Below, piece by piece: positions 1 to 9,799 of a stretch of DNA of 64,000 nucleotides. Numbering within the stretch: the first letter of the stretch is position 1; each line of letters begins with the position of its first letter. The stretch is taken from assembly GCF_036173065.1 (NCBI RefSeq), contig NZ_CP108041.1, positions 1,054,001-1,118,000 on the forward strand, written 5' to 3'. The notes beneath the pieces were generated by a model. It ran no database searches, was not told the origin of the DNA, and saw only the letters and a list, made by a program, of their open reading frames with translations. Source of the DNA: Rhodococcus sp. NBC_00297. GTDB taxonomy: Bacteria > Actinomycetota > Actinomycetes > Mycobacteriales > Mycobacteriaceae. The position numbers and the translations under genes are program-made.

Positions 1-2
1 TG

Positions 3-260
3 GCGCAGTCCACACCGTTCGAGGCGTGGACCGCGCTGCCGGGCAACCGGATCGCGGTGCACTTCGTCACCGGCACTCCCGAGTGCTACGGCGCCGACGC
101 GACCGTGGAGGAGACCGAGGAGACGGTGGTGGTCACCGTCCGGACCGGCACCCTCGAATCCGCCAAGGACAAGTCCTGCATCATGATCGCCGTGTACGGG
201 ACCATGGAGCTGCAGCTCGCGGCCCCGGTGGGCACCCGCACGGTGCTCAACGGGACCTGA
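3..260 (+). CDS. C-terminal fragment of an unidentified protein
   Basis: The reading frame is open from the first bases of the window and stops at 258-260, so only the last 85 residues are present. I do not recognise the family. The fragment is rich in Thr, Val and Glu with alternating hydrophobic residues, which suggests beta strands. It has two cysteines (in TPECYG and DKSCIM) that could form a disulfide in an exported protein. It converges on the VWA gene, whose stop lies 6 bp downstream. Membership in a secreted protein is inference only, because the N-terminus is outside the window. Confidence 0.6.
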   Translation, partial: AQSTPFEAWTALPGNRIAVHFVTGTPECYGADATVEETEETVVVTVRTGTLESAKDKSCIMIAVYGTMELQLAAPVGTRTVLNGT

Positions 261-266
261 GCCGGC

Positions 267-2231
267 TCAGCGCTTCCTGCGGGCGCTCAGATAGTCGCTC
301 ACCACCGCGGCACCGAGTCCGTCCAGATCGGGTGCGACGACCCGCCCGCCCACGCGCTGGGCCATCCGGTCCACGACGCGGGCCAGACCGGGATCGTCTC
401 CCAGCCGGAAGATCGTCACCTGCGCACCGATCTTCGCCAGGGTATCGAGCTCCCTGACCGTCAACCCGAGGGTCCGCGGATGCGGCGGATAATCGAAGAA
501 GGCGTGGCCGTCCGGTTCGAGATGGGCGGTCGGCTCGCCGTCCGTGACGATGAGCACCACGGGTTGGGCGTTGGGATTGCGCCGCAGGTGCGCCGTGGCC
601 AGCATCAGCGCGTGGTGCAGGTTGGTGCCCTGGTCCCACGCGCCGTCGAGCCCCGCCAGTTCCGACGGTGTGAGCGTCTGCGCGTGTCGTCCGAAACCGA
701 TCATCGTCAGATCGTCGCCGCGGAACCGCGTGCTGACGAGGTGATTCAACGCCAGCGCCGTCCGCTTCATCGGAACCCAGCGACCCTCCATCACCATGGA
801 GAACGACGTGTCCACCAGCAGGGCCACCACGGCCTGTGACCGTAGCTCGGTCTCGCTGATCTCGACGTCGGTGACGGCCAGACGCACTCCGGTCTCGCCG
901 TCTCCGCGAGGTTCCGTCGCGGTGCGCAGGACGGCGTTGGTCACCGTCCGGACGACGTCCCACGGCTCGGTGTCGCCGAACTCCCAGGCGCGCGACGCAC
1001 CGGTGGGCTCGCCCATCGCGCCCGCTCGGCGGGTGTCACGCTCACCGCGGCGCGATGCCATGCCGCCCGCGACGTCCTTCAGAGCCGATTGCCCCAACTG
1101 CCGCATGGCCTTCGGGGACAGGCGCCACTGTCCGTCGGCCCCCTTGTCGAGGAAACCCTCCTGCTGCAACGCCTTCTCCAGGTCCGCCAACGTCCGCGCG
1201 TCCGCGGCCGCCTCCGGACCCAGTTGGCGCAGCAACGCATCGGCGTCGATGTCGTCGAGCGCCGCACCGTTGTACTGCTGCGAGAGCTGGTCCCCCAGCT
1301 CCTCGAGTTCGGCGATGTCCTGCAGCACACCGGTCCCGTCGCCGAGTCCCATGCCCTCCTGACCGCGGAACTTCTGGGCGGAGTCCCAGTCTTCCCCCGG
1401 CCGGGCCGACTGCAGATTCGCGTCGAGTCGCGACAGCTGGTCCATCAGGTCCTGGCTGCCGAAGGCCTGCTGCGCCAACGCGTCCAGCTCGGCACGCTGC
1501 TCCGCGGAGAGCGAGTTCCGCAGCCTCTGCGCTGCCGCGGACCGCTCCGCGAGAGCATCGATCAGGTCGTCGATGGTCTCGGGATTCTCGGGGAAGAACT
1601 CACCGTGATCGCGCATGAACTTCTCGAACTGCTCGTCGGTGTTCTCCCCGCGCGCATGGGCGTCGAGCATGTCGTTGAGATCAGACAGCATCTCGGCGAC
1701 CCGAGCACGGTCCTCCTCGGTGGCCCCCTCGAGTGCCTGCTTCATACCCTTGAAGCGTTGATCGAGCACCTCGCGGCCGAGCAGATCCTTGATCTTCTCG
1801 TAGTTCTCCCGCGCCTCGCTGCTGCGCCAGTCGTAGTCGGCGAGCTCCTGCACGGCCTGCGCCGTCGACGGAGGCAGTTCGGCGATCTGCATCTCCTGGA
1901 AGCGGGCGTCGTCGTCCAGCGCACGGGCCAGGGTCTTGCGCTCCTCGAGGACCGCCTCGTCCAACAGCTCGCGCACCTCCTGCAGGGTGCCGTCGAGATT
2001 CTTGTTCTTCAGCAGTTCCCGCCGACGACGGTTCGCCCGCGCGGCGAGATCGTCCAGGCCGCGCATGTTCTTCGTCCCGCGACGCAACATCTCCTGCATC
2101 GCGCGGCGCGGCGACGCACCTTCGAGAACGTCCTGACCGATCGCGTCGAGCGCCTCCCGCAGATCGACGGGTGGCGCCAGCGGATCCGGACCGTCGACGT
2201 ACGGCCCGTACCGGGAGTTGTGGCCCGCCAT
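267..2231 (-). CDS. VWA-domain protein, partner of an adjacent MoxR-type ATPase
   Basis: The 654-aa protein has a long charged helical region (about residues 1-400, many Glu/Arg/Leu, probably coiled coil) followed by a von Willebrand A domain at about 465-645. The metal-binding MIDAS motif is visible: DTSFS near residue 473, the downstream GTN threonine, and TDGEPT for the acidic residue. There is no signal peptide, so it is probably cytosolic. The start ATG overlaps the stop of the upstream ATPase by one base (TGATG), so translation is probably coupled. MoxR-type AAA+ proteins paired with VWA proteins act as chaperone or metal-insertion machines. The third subunit of a true magnesium chelatase is absent. 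It matches the position of Rv0959 in M. tuberculosis. The client protein is unknown. Confidence 0.9.
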   Translation of the reverse strand: MAGHNSRYGPYVDGPDPLAPPVDLREALDAIGQDVLEGASPRRAMQEMLRRGTKNMRGLDDLAARANRRRRELLKNKNLDGTLQEVRELLDEAVLEERKTLARALDDDARFQEMQIAELPPSTAQAVQELADYDWRSSEARENYEKIKDLLGREVLDQRFKGMKQALEGATEEDRARVAEMLSDLNDMLDAHARGENTDEQFEKFMRDHGEFFPENPETIDDLIDALAERSAAAQRLRNSLSAEQRAELDALAQQAFGSQDLMDQLSRLDANLQSARPGEDWDSAQKFRGQEGMGLGDGTGVLQDIAELEELGDQLSQQYNGAALDDIDADALLRQLGPEAAADARTLADLEKALQQEGFLDKGADGQWRLSPKAMRQLGQSALKDVAGGMASRRGERDTRRAGAMGEPTGASRAWEFGDTEPWDVVRTVTNAVLRTATEPRGDGETGVRLAVTDVEISETELRSQAVVALLVDTSFSMVMEGRWVPMKRTALALNHLVSTRFRGDDLTMIGFGRHAQTLTPSELAGLDGAWDQGTNLHHALMLATAHLRRNPNAQPVVLIVTDGEPTAHLEPDGHAFFDYPPHPRTLGLTVRELDTLAKIGAQVTIFRLGDDPGLARVVDRMAQRVGGRVVAPDLDGLGAAVVSDYLSARRKR

Positions 2232-3634
2232 CAGCTGTACACCGTCTGCCCGTCGTCGCCGGTGTCCTTGCCGATGCGACGTGCGAGGTAGAGACCCTCG
2301 AGCGCGAGCTCGACAGCCGCGGCGCGCTCACCGTCGGAGGTCGCGCCCAGACGCTCGGCGATCTCGTCGATGACAGGAAGATCCGGCAACTCGTTCAGCA
2401 GCACCTTCGCGGTGACTCGATCACCGGTGATCACGGGCTCACCCTGCTCGACGGCCGTGACGAGAGGGCCCAGGTCGATACCGCCGAGCGAGTCCCGTGC
2501 GGTGTCGGCTGTGGCCCGCCGCAGCAGGTGGTTCAGAACCTCGATCTCCCGTCCCTCCTCGCCCGACTCGAACTCCACCTTGCCCCGCAGGACGTCGACG
2601 ATCGTCTGGGTGTCGACGGGTCGAGCCACCGGATCGGACTCGCCCAGCACGGCGGCACGGTGCACGGCGGCCGCGCCGACGGTCTCGGCGGCGGCGACGG
2701 CGAACCGAGCCGAGACGCCGGAACGCTGGTCGACCGACGGCGATTCACGCAGCAGCCGGGTGAACCGCGCCAGCACCTCGAGCACGTGCGGCGGCACGAC
2801 TGCGGTGAGGTCGGCCTCCTGCTCGATGACCGCGATCTCGTCGGTCAGCAGGATCGGATAGTGGGTGCGGATCTCGGCGCCGAACCGGTCCTTCAGCGGA
2901 GTGATGATCCGACCGCGGTTGGTGTAGTCCTCCGGGTTCGCACTCGCGACGAGGAGCACGTCGAGGGGCAACCGCACCGTGTAGCCACGGATCTGGATGT
3001 CGCGCTCCTCCATCACGTTGAGCAACGACACCTGGATGCGCTCGGCGAGGTCGGGCAGCTCGTTGATCGCCACGATTCCGCGGTGGGTACGCGGCACGAG
3101 GCCGAAGTGGATTGTCTCCGGATCGCCCAGGCTGCGGCCCTCGGCGACCTTCACGGGGTCGACGTCGCCGACGAGGTCGGCCACCGACGTGTCCGGGGTC
3201 GCCAGCTTCTCCGAGTACCGCTCGGAGCGATGGCGCCAGGACACCGGCAGATCGTCGCCGAGTTCGGCTGCCCGGCGGATCGAGGCGGGGGTGATGGGGT
3301 CGTAGGGATGCTCACCGAGCTCGGAGCCGTCGATGACGGGCGTCCACTCGTCGAGCAGCGTGGCGAGGGTTCGGAGCAGGCGGGTCTTGCCCTGCCCGCG
3401 CTCGCCGAGGAGAACGACGTCGTGCTGGGCGAGGAGTGCGCGTTCGATCTGCGGAAGGACGGTGTTCTCGAATCCGAGAATGCCGGGCCATGCGTCGCGG
3501 CCCTCGCGCAGGGCGTCGAGCAGGTTGTCGCGGAGTTCGTTCTTGACTGTCTTCTGGACGTGTCCCGACGCGCGGAGTTCACCGAGGGTGGTCGCGCGCG
3601 GGTGTGGATCTCGACTACTGGGAGACTGGGTCAC
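2231..3634 (-). CDS. MoxR/magnesium-chelatase-like AAA+ ATPase
   Basis: This 467-aa AAA+ ATPase has Walker A GERGQGKT at residues 77-84. A Walker B-like segment near residue 187 reads AINELPDL, with Asn where Asp is usual before the catalytic Glu. A sensor-1 region ASANPED and an arginine-finger region follow. It resembles magnesium chelatase subunit I and MoxR proteins, and occupies the position of Rv0958. The start is GTG at 3634. The downstream VWA gene overlaps by one base. The expected role is ATP-driven remodelling of a client together with the VWA partner. The Asp-to-Asn change may be a subfamily feature rather than loss of activity, because the neighbouring Glu is kept. Confidence 0.9.
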   Translation of the reverse strand: MTQSPSSRDPHPRATTLGELRASGHVQKTVKNELRDNLLDALREGRDAWPGILGFENTVLPQIERALLAQHDVVLLGERGQGKTRLLRTLATLLDEWTPVIDGSELGEHPYDPITPASIRRAAELGDDLPVSWRHRSERYSEKLATPDTSVADLVGDVDPVKVAEGRSLGDPETIHFGLVPRTHRGIVAINELPDLAERIQVSLLNVMEERDIQIRGYTVRLPLDVLLVASANPEDYTNRGRIITPLKDRFGAEIRTHYPILLTDEIAVIEQEADLTAVVPPHVLEVLARFTRLLRESPSVDQRSGVSARFAVAAAETVGAAAVHRAAVLGESDPVARPVDTQTIVDVLRGKVEFESGEEGREIEVLNHLLRRATADTARDSLGGIDLGPLVTAVEQGEPVITGDRVTAKVLLNELPDLPVIDEIAERLGATSDGERAAAVELALEGLYLARRIGKDTGDDGQTVYS

Positions 3635-3682
3635 CCTTCCAACGTACGAGCGTCGAGCCGTTTCGGCACGTGCACAGCTCGA

Positions 3683-4018
3683 TCAGTGCCCCGACGGGTC
3701 CGTTAGGTCCTTGCCCTCGGCGTTCTTGACGCGCTTGCGTTCGAGCAGGATCACTGTCAGACCGGCGGCCCAGAGGATCACGGTGGCCGGGAACAGGATC
3801 ATCACCCACCCCTCGAAACCGCCTCCTGCGGCAGTGAGCCCGAGACCCATGGCCCCGAGGCCCAGTGCGATGAGGAAGTAGCCGGGCCAGTTCCGGGCAT
3901 CGGCGATGGCCTCGCCGGCGTGTGCGCGGAAGGTCCGCTCGTCGTCGCGAGGCTCGCGCTCCGAGCTGCCCTCCTTCATTCCGCCGTCCGGGTCGCCGTC
4001 ACGGTGGTCCTGAGTCAT
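3683..4018 (-). CDS. Small two-helix membrane protein, possibly UsfY-like
   Basis: The 111-aa protein has a charged N-terminal third (Asp, Glu, Arg), then a HAGEAIADARNWPG segment and two hydrophobic helices at about residues 51-70 and 75-98, followed by a basic tail. The HAGE...NWPG signature followed by two membrane segments recalls mycobacterial UsfY proteins, which lie near sigma-F genes. That link is from memory and weak. It is divergent from the glutathione peroxidase gene (67 bp apart), which would fit a stress theme. It also lies 48 bp downstream of the AAA+ gene start on the same strand, so it could be expressed separately. Confidence 0.6.
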   Translation of the reverse strand: MTQDHRDGDPDGGMKEGSSEREPRDDERTFRAHAGEAIADARNWPGYFLIALGLGAMGLGLTAAGGGFEGWVMILFPATVILWAAGLTVILLERKRVKNAEGKDLTDPSGH

Positions 4019-4085
4019 GGCCCGCGTCTACCCTCGCCGAGAACAGACCAAACACGATGTGGCCTCCTGCCGGTAGCGTCGAGCG

Positions 4086-4577
4086 GTGACCGAGACCAGT
4101 GCATACGACTTCACCGCCACGACCATCGACGGCGAGCCCGTCGACCTCGCCGCCTACAAGGGCAAGCCGCTCCTCATCGTCAACACCGCTTCGCAGTGCG
4201 GATTCACGCCGCAGTACGAGGGCCTCGAGGTGCTGAACAAGACGTACGGGCCGCAGGGGCTGGTGGTTCTCGGCTTCCCGTGCGATCAGTTCGGGCACCA
4301 GGAGCCCGGCGACGCCGACGAGATCAAGAACTTCTGCTCGCTGCGGTACGACGTCACGTTCCCGATGCACGAGAAGATCGAGGTGAACGGCGACGGCGCG
4401 CACCCGCTCTACAAGTGGCTGCGCGACCAGAAGTCGGGCGTGCTGGGCAGCCGCATCAAGTGGAACTTCACCAAGTTCCTCATCGACGCCGACGGCAAGG
4501 TGGTCGACCGTTTCGGGCCGACCACCAAGCCGGAGAAGCTCGCTAAGCCCATCGAGAAAGTTCTCGCGAAGGGCTGA
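4086..4577 (+). CDS. Glutathione peroxidase-family thiol peroxidase
   Basis: The 163-aa protein is a complete GPx-fold peroxidase. The peroxidatic Cys is at residue 38 in NTASQCGFT. The FPCDQFGHQEPG block supplies the active-site Gln, and WNFTKFL supplies the Trp/Asn. A second Cys in NFCSLRY is placed like a resolving cysteine, so thioredoxin or mycothiol systems are the likely reductants rather than glutathione, which actinobacteria lack. The start is GTG at 4086. A TAGCGT element at 4074-4079 sits 6 nt upstream and no Shine-Dalgarno is visible, which suggests a leaderless transcript. It reduces hydroperoxides in the cytosol. Confidence 0.95.
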   Translation: MTETSAYDFTATTIDGEPVDLAAYKGKPLLIVNTASQCGFTPQYEGLEVLNKTYGPQGLVVLGFPCDQFGHQEPGDADEIKNFCSLRYDVTFPMHEKIEVNGDGAHPLYKWLRDQKSGVLGSRIKWNFTKFLIDADGKVVDRFGPTTKPEKLAKPIEKVLAKG

Positions 4578-4585
4578 GCCCGCGG

Positions 4586-4615
4586 GGTTGAAGTTCGGGG
4601 GGTCGAAGTTCGGGG
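4586..4615 (+). repeat. 15-bp tandem duplication between convergent genes
   Basis: Two adjacent 15-nt copies (4586-4600 and 4601-4615) differ at one position, and a degenerate third copy follows. They fill the gap between the gpx stop and the purH stop. I see no hairpin terminator here. The array could vary in copy number between strains. Confidence 0.7.
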
Positions 4616-4632
4616 GGCGAGGTTGGGAGAGG

Positions 4633-6234
4633 TCAGTGTGCGAAGTGGCGTGACCCGGTCAGGTACATGGTCACGCCCGCCTCGCGCGCTGCCTCCACGA
4701 CCTCGGTGTCGCGGATCGATCCGCCGGGCTGCACCACCGCCGCCACCCCCGCTGCGGCGAGGATCTGGAAGCCGTCGGGGAACGGGAAGAAGGCGTCCGA
4801 CGCGGCCACGGCGCCCGTGGTGCGGTCGCCGGCGCGGCGCACGGCCAGTTCGGCGGAATCGACCCGATTGACCTGTCCCATGCCCACTCCCACGGACGCA
4901 CCGTCCGCGGCGATGAGGATGGCGTTGGACTTGACGGCGCGGCACGCCTTCCAGGCGAACTCGAGGTCGGCCAGCAGTGCCTCGTCGGCGGGCTCGCCCA
5001 CGGCCAGGGTCCACCCCGACGGATCGTCGCCCGCGGCGTCGAGACGGTCACGGTCCTGCAGCAGCAGGCCGCCCGAGATCTGCTTGATCTCCGGCACCGC
5101 CGTCGGCGGCTCGCACACGAGGACGCGGATGTTCTTCTTGCGCTGCAGCACTCCCAGCGCGCCGTCGGCGTAGGACGGGGCGATGATGACCTCGGTGAAG
5201 ATCTCGGCGACCTGCTCGGCCATCTCGACGGTGATCTCGCGGTTGGACGCGATGACGCCGCCGTACGCGCTCACCGGATCGCAGGCGTGCGCCTTGCGAT
5301 GCGCCTCGGCGATGGAGCCGGACGCCGACACCGCGATGCCACACGGGTTGGCGTGCTTGATGATCGCCACGCACGGGAGATCGTGGTCGAACGCGGCACG
5401 CCAGGCGGCGTCACCGTCGGTGTAGTTGTTGTACGACATCTCCTTGCCGTGCACCTGCTCCGCCTGCGCGATGCCGGCGGGAGCGGACGGGTCGACGTAC
5501 AGAGCGCCGGCCTGGTGCGGATTCTCGCCGTAGCGCAGAACCGAGGCGCGCTCGTAGGTCGCGCCCATCCATGCCGGGAAGTGCTCGGACTCGTCGGAAC
5601 CGCCGGCGACGAGGATGTCGGTCATCCAGGACGCCACCGCGACGTCGTATGCTGCGGTGTGCTGGAACGCCGTGGCGGCCAGCGCGATTCGCTGCTCGAG
5701 CGTGAAGCCGCCACCCTGCACCGCGGTCAGCACGTCGGCGTAGCGAGCGGGATCCACCACGACCGCCACCGACGGATGGTTCTTCGCCGCGGCGCGGACC
5801 ATGGACGGGCCACCGATGTCGATCTGCTCCACGCACTCGTCCGGACTCGCACCGGACGCGACCGTCTCGGTGAACGGGTAGAGGTTGACGATGACGAGCT
5901 CGAACGGAGCGACGCCCAACTCGTCGAGCTGCGCGAGGTGTTCCGGCTTGCGCGTGTCCGCCAGGACGCCCGCGTGCACGCGCGGATGCAGCGTCTTCAC
6001 GCGGCCGTCCAGGGTCTCGGGGAAGCCGGTGAGGTCTTCGACCCGAGTCACCGGTACGCCCGCGGCGGCGATGCGCCCGGCGGTCGATCCGGTGGACACG
6101 ATCTCCACCCCGGCGGCGTGAAGGCCCACGGCCAGCTCGTCCAGACCGGTCTTGTCGTAGACGCTGACGAGTGCGCGCGAGACGGCGCGCGTGTTCTCTG
6201 GGTTAGTCACTGGGGATCTGGGCCTTTCGTCCAT
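4633..6234 (-). CDS. purH: Bifunctional AICAR transformylase / IMP cyclohydrolase
   Basis: This 533-aa enzyme catalyses the last two steps of de novo purine synthesis: formylation of AICAR with 10-formyl-THF, then ring closure to IMP. The N-terminal MGS-like cyclohydrolase domain starts at SVYDKTGL and contains DGRVKTLHP. The C-terminal transformylase domain carries RYGENPHQ and KHANPCG (the Lys-His catalytic segment). Length is standard. ATG at 6234 overlaps the end of purN by 32 bp. An alternative GTG at 6210, just after the purN stop, gives an N-terminus closer to the M. tuberculosis protein and has an AAAGG upstream. The purN-purH coupling is conserved in mycobacteria. Confidence 0.97.
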   Translation of the reverse strand: MDERPRSPVTNPENTRAVSRALVSVYDKTGLDELAVGLHAAGVEIVSTGSTAGRIAAAGVPVTRVEDLTGFPETLDGRVKTLHPRVHAGVLADTRKPEHLAQLDELGVAPFELVIVNLYPFTETVASGASPDECVEQIDIGGPSMVRAAAKNHPSVAVVVDPARYADVLTAVQGGGFTLEQRIALAATAFQHTAAYDVAVASWMTDILVAGGSDESEHFPAWMGATYERASVLRYGENPHQAGALYVDPSAPAGIAQAEQVHGKEMSYNNYTDGDAAWRAAFDHDLPCVAIIKHANPCGIAVSASGSIAEAHRKAHACDPVSAYGGVIASNREITVEMAEQVAEIFTEVIIAPSYADGALGVLQRKKNIRVLVCEPPTAVPEIKQISGGLLLQDRDRLDAAGDDPSGWTLAVGEPADEALLADLEFAWKACRAVKSNAILIAADGASVGVGMGQVNRVDSAELAVRRAGDRTTGAVAASDAFFPFPDGFQILAAAGVAAVVQPGGSIRDTEVVEAAREAGVTMYLTGSRHFAH

Positions 6235-6832
6235 CGGTGATGACTCCGCGTGTGGCGACGGCGGCGACCACGTCGATCAGCAGCCGTCGTTCGACGATCT
6301 TGATGCGCTCGTGCAGCGACTCCTCGGTGTCGCCGTCGAGCACCGGAACAGCTTCCTGGGCCACGATGGGCCCGGTGTCCACACCGTCGTCCACAAGGTG
6401 GACGGTGGACCCGCTGACCTTCACACCGTGGGCGAGGGCGTCGGCCACCGCGTGCGCGCCCGGGAACGACGGCAGCAGTGCGGGGTGGGTGTTGACGATG
6501 CGGCCACCGAAGCGTGCGAGGAACACCGGCCCGAGGATCCGCATGAATCCCGCACTCACGACGAGATCCGGTGACCAGGAGTCCACGACCTCGGTGAGGG
6601 CGGCATCCCACTCCGCACGCGAACCGTGGTCCGACACGGCCACTCGCCGGGACGGCAGCCCTGCGCCCTCGGCGCCGCACGGGCGATCCACCACCACGGC
6701 GACGACCTCGGCCGGGAACTCGGGAGCGGACGCGGCCTCGACCAACGATCCGAGCAGTGATCCGACCCCCGAGGCGAGGACGACGACGCGGGCCGGGAGG
6801 TCCCGCCCGGGTGTCGAACGCGGGGCAGACAG
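6203..6832 (-). CDS. purN: Phosphoribosylglycinamide formyltransferase, apparent CTG start
   Basis: PurN transfers formyl from 10-formyl-THF to GAR. The family signatures [12 protein letters not shown] and DDGVDTGPI, with the catalytic Asn, His and Asp, are present. The N-terminal phosphate-binding strand [12 protein letters not shown] is encoded upstream of 6745, so a start at TTG 6745 would remove an essential part of the fold. Between the in-frame stop at 6884-6886 and 6745 there is no ATG, GTG or TTG. The best candidate is CTG at 6832, preceded by GAGGAG at 6840-6845 with 7 nt spacing. This gives 209 aa and an N-terminal extension like that of the mycobacterial enzyme. It overlaps purH by 32 bp. 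Confidence 0.85.
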   Translation of the reverse strand: MSAPRSTPGRDLPARVVVLASGVGSLLGSLVEAASAPEFPAEVVAVVVDRPCGAEGAGLPSRRVAVSDHGSRAEWDAALTEVVDSWSPDLVVSAGFMRILGPVFLARFGGRIVNTHPALLPSFPGAHAVADALAHGVKVSGSTVHLVDDGVDTGPIVAQEAVPVLDGDTEESLHERIKIVERRLLIDVVAAVATRGVITDGRKAQIPSD

Positions 6833-6836
6833 CGTG

Positions 6837-6845
6837 CTTCTCCTC
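6837..6845 (-). promoter_or_regulatory. Strong ribosome binding site that fixes the purN start at CTG
   Basis: The minus-strand sequence GAGGAGAAG lies just upstream of CTG 6832, with 7 nt between GAGGAG and the codon. No ATG, GTG or TTG is available in the purN frame near it. This site is the main evidence that purN initiates at CTG. Confidence 0.6.
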
Positions 6846-6953
6846 AGCTGCTCGGGCGGGTCAGGTGCTCTGTCGGCGTGGGATCACGCCGACAGGAAGC
6901 CTAGACGGCCGCCGTTCGCCTCCTCGATCGGCCTCGCTCGGGGAGGACGCGCG

Positions 6954-8405
6954 TCAGGGAGCGGTGTCGGTGCCGCCGGGCTTCTCGGGCTCGGCCGACT
7001 CGTCCGGCAGGTCGACGATCTCGGCGTCGACGACGTCCGCCTCCACGGCATCGTCTTCGGTCTCGACGGTGTCGGTGTCGGTGGTCTCGGCTTCGGTCTC
7101 GGCTTCCACGATGTCCGTGTCCGTCGGCGCGGCGTCCGGGGCTGCGGGGAGGGCGGCCGGCTCACCGAGCATCGATGTGCCCGCGGAGTCGTCGGATTCA
7201 CTCTCCTCGGCTTCGTTGTCCTCGTGCCATCCGTGGATGTCGTGGCGCCGCATCGACCAGGCGGTGACGGCCGCGGTGAGCGCGCCCACCACGAGGCACC
7301 ACGCGAAGGTGGTGACGCCGAGGAGCGGCGCGTCGACACCGAGATGGCCGAACGTTCCCACCGAGCCACCGGCGACGACGCCGATCAGGACGGCCGCCAC
7401 GCTCACGCAGACCGCGGCGGCGGCGGCACTGCGCACAGCGTCCGCCAGGGACGTCGTCGCACGAGCACACGCACGCCCGAGCACCACGGCGGCGAGTGCG
7501 GGGACGACGAGCATGACCGGCCACCACACCTGGGCCGACGATTCGGGCATGACTGCCAGCACCGGGACGGCAGGAAGCTGACCGCCGGTCGTCTCGGTGA
7601 CGGAGACCATCGCCGCGCCCACGTGGGCGGACGACCCGGTGACGACCGACGACGCCGCCACCACGATGTTGGGCAGATACAGCACCGAGATCGCGGTCAG
7701 ACCCAGCGCTCCGCCGATCCCGCCGCCGGACTCGAGCAGCGTGCCGAGCGTGGAGAAGGACAGCACGAGAGAGGTGGCGACGACGACGGCGCCACCGGCG
7801 AGCAGCACCGCGCCGGCACGCGCCGCCGGAGCGAAGGACGCTGCGAGCCACGGCGGCAGGACCACCGTGCGCATGAGTGAGGGCCAGGTACCGCGGATGC
7901 AGCCGATCGCCGTACCGATGCCGTGCACGAGGATGACCCACCCGAAGGTGGCGAGTGCGTTGGGCGTGCTCAGGGCGATGACGGTGGACGCGTCGTGAAT
8001 CATCGCGAGCATCACCGCCGCCATCGCGAGCGGACCCGCGATCGCCGCGCCGACGACCCATCCGATGTCGCGACGGGTGGAGGCGTCGGTCAGTGGCCGC
8101 GCGACCGCCGACGACACCGCGTGCACCAGCACGAGAGTGGGCAGCAGCGGAAGGATCGACAACGTCGCACCGGCGATGCCCAGCGGCACCTGATGCACGG
8201 CCAGCCACGTGGCGGCCAACGCTCCGAACGTCCCCGTCAGGTCGCTGTTCGCGGAGACGAGCGTCACCAGCACCACGGCCGTGACGACGGCCAGGAGTAG
8301 CCCGACGGGCCGGAACGCCACGGTGAGCAGCATTCGAGCCTCGTCGGGATTCGGACCGAAACGGCCCCGCGTGTGCGGTTCGCGATCGAGTAGTGAGGTC
8401 ATCAC
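6954..8405 (-). CDS. DUF6350-type multi-pass membrane protein
   Basis: The 483-aa protein has about ten hydrophobic helices between residues 25 and 400, then an acidic, Glu/Asp/Thr-rich cytoplasmic-type tail of about 80 residues. It has no signature enzyme motif. It sits upstream of purN on the same strand, the position of Rv0955 in M. tuberculosis. The gap to purN (about 120 bp) may hold a separate promoter. Function is unknown. The conserved linkage to purN and the DUF5336 protein suggests an envelope role maintained across Mycobacteriales, but nothing in the sequence specifies it. The start is ATG at 8405, and the next residue is also Met. Confidence 0.85.
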   Translation of the reverse strand: MMTSLLDREPHTRGRFGPNPDEARMLLTVAFRPVGLLLAVVTAVVLVTLVSANSDLTGTFGALAATWLAVHQVPLGIAGATLSILPLLPTLVLVHAVSSAVARPLTDASTRRDIGWVVGAAIAGPLAMAAVMLAMIHDASTVIALSTPNALATFGWVILVHGIGTAIGCIRGTWPSLMRTVVLPPWLAASFAPAARAGAVLLAGGAVVVATSLVLSFSTLGTLLESGGGIGGALGLTAISVLYLPNIVVAASSVVTGSSAHVGAAMVSVTETTGGQLPAVPVLAVMPESSAQVWWPVMLVVPALAAVVLGRACARATTSLADAVRSAAAAAVCVSVAAVLIGVVAGGSVGTFGHLGVDAPLLGVTTFAWCLVVGALTAAVTAWSMRRHDIHGWHEDNEAEESESDDSAGTSMLGEPAALPAAPDAAPTDTDIVEAETEAETTDTDTVETEDDAVEADVVDAEIVDLPDESAEPEKPGGTDTAP

Positions 8406-8461
8406 CGATCAGGTTCTCACCGTCGGCGCGGTGGAGAACCTAGGCGCGCCGACGACGCGGT

Positions 8462-9799
<1,338 letters not shown>

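Noticed and set aside
1089..2291. 400-codon open frame on the plus strand opposite the VWA gene
   Set aside because: It is an antisense shadow of a high-GC gene; composition is Leu/Arg/Val-rich with no domain, while the minus strand has clear VWA motifs.
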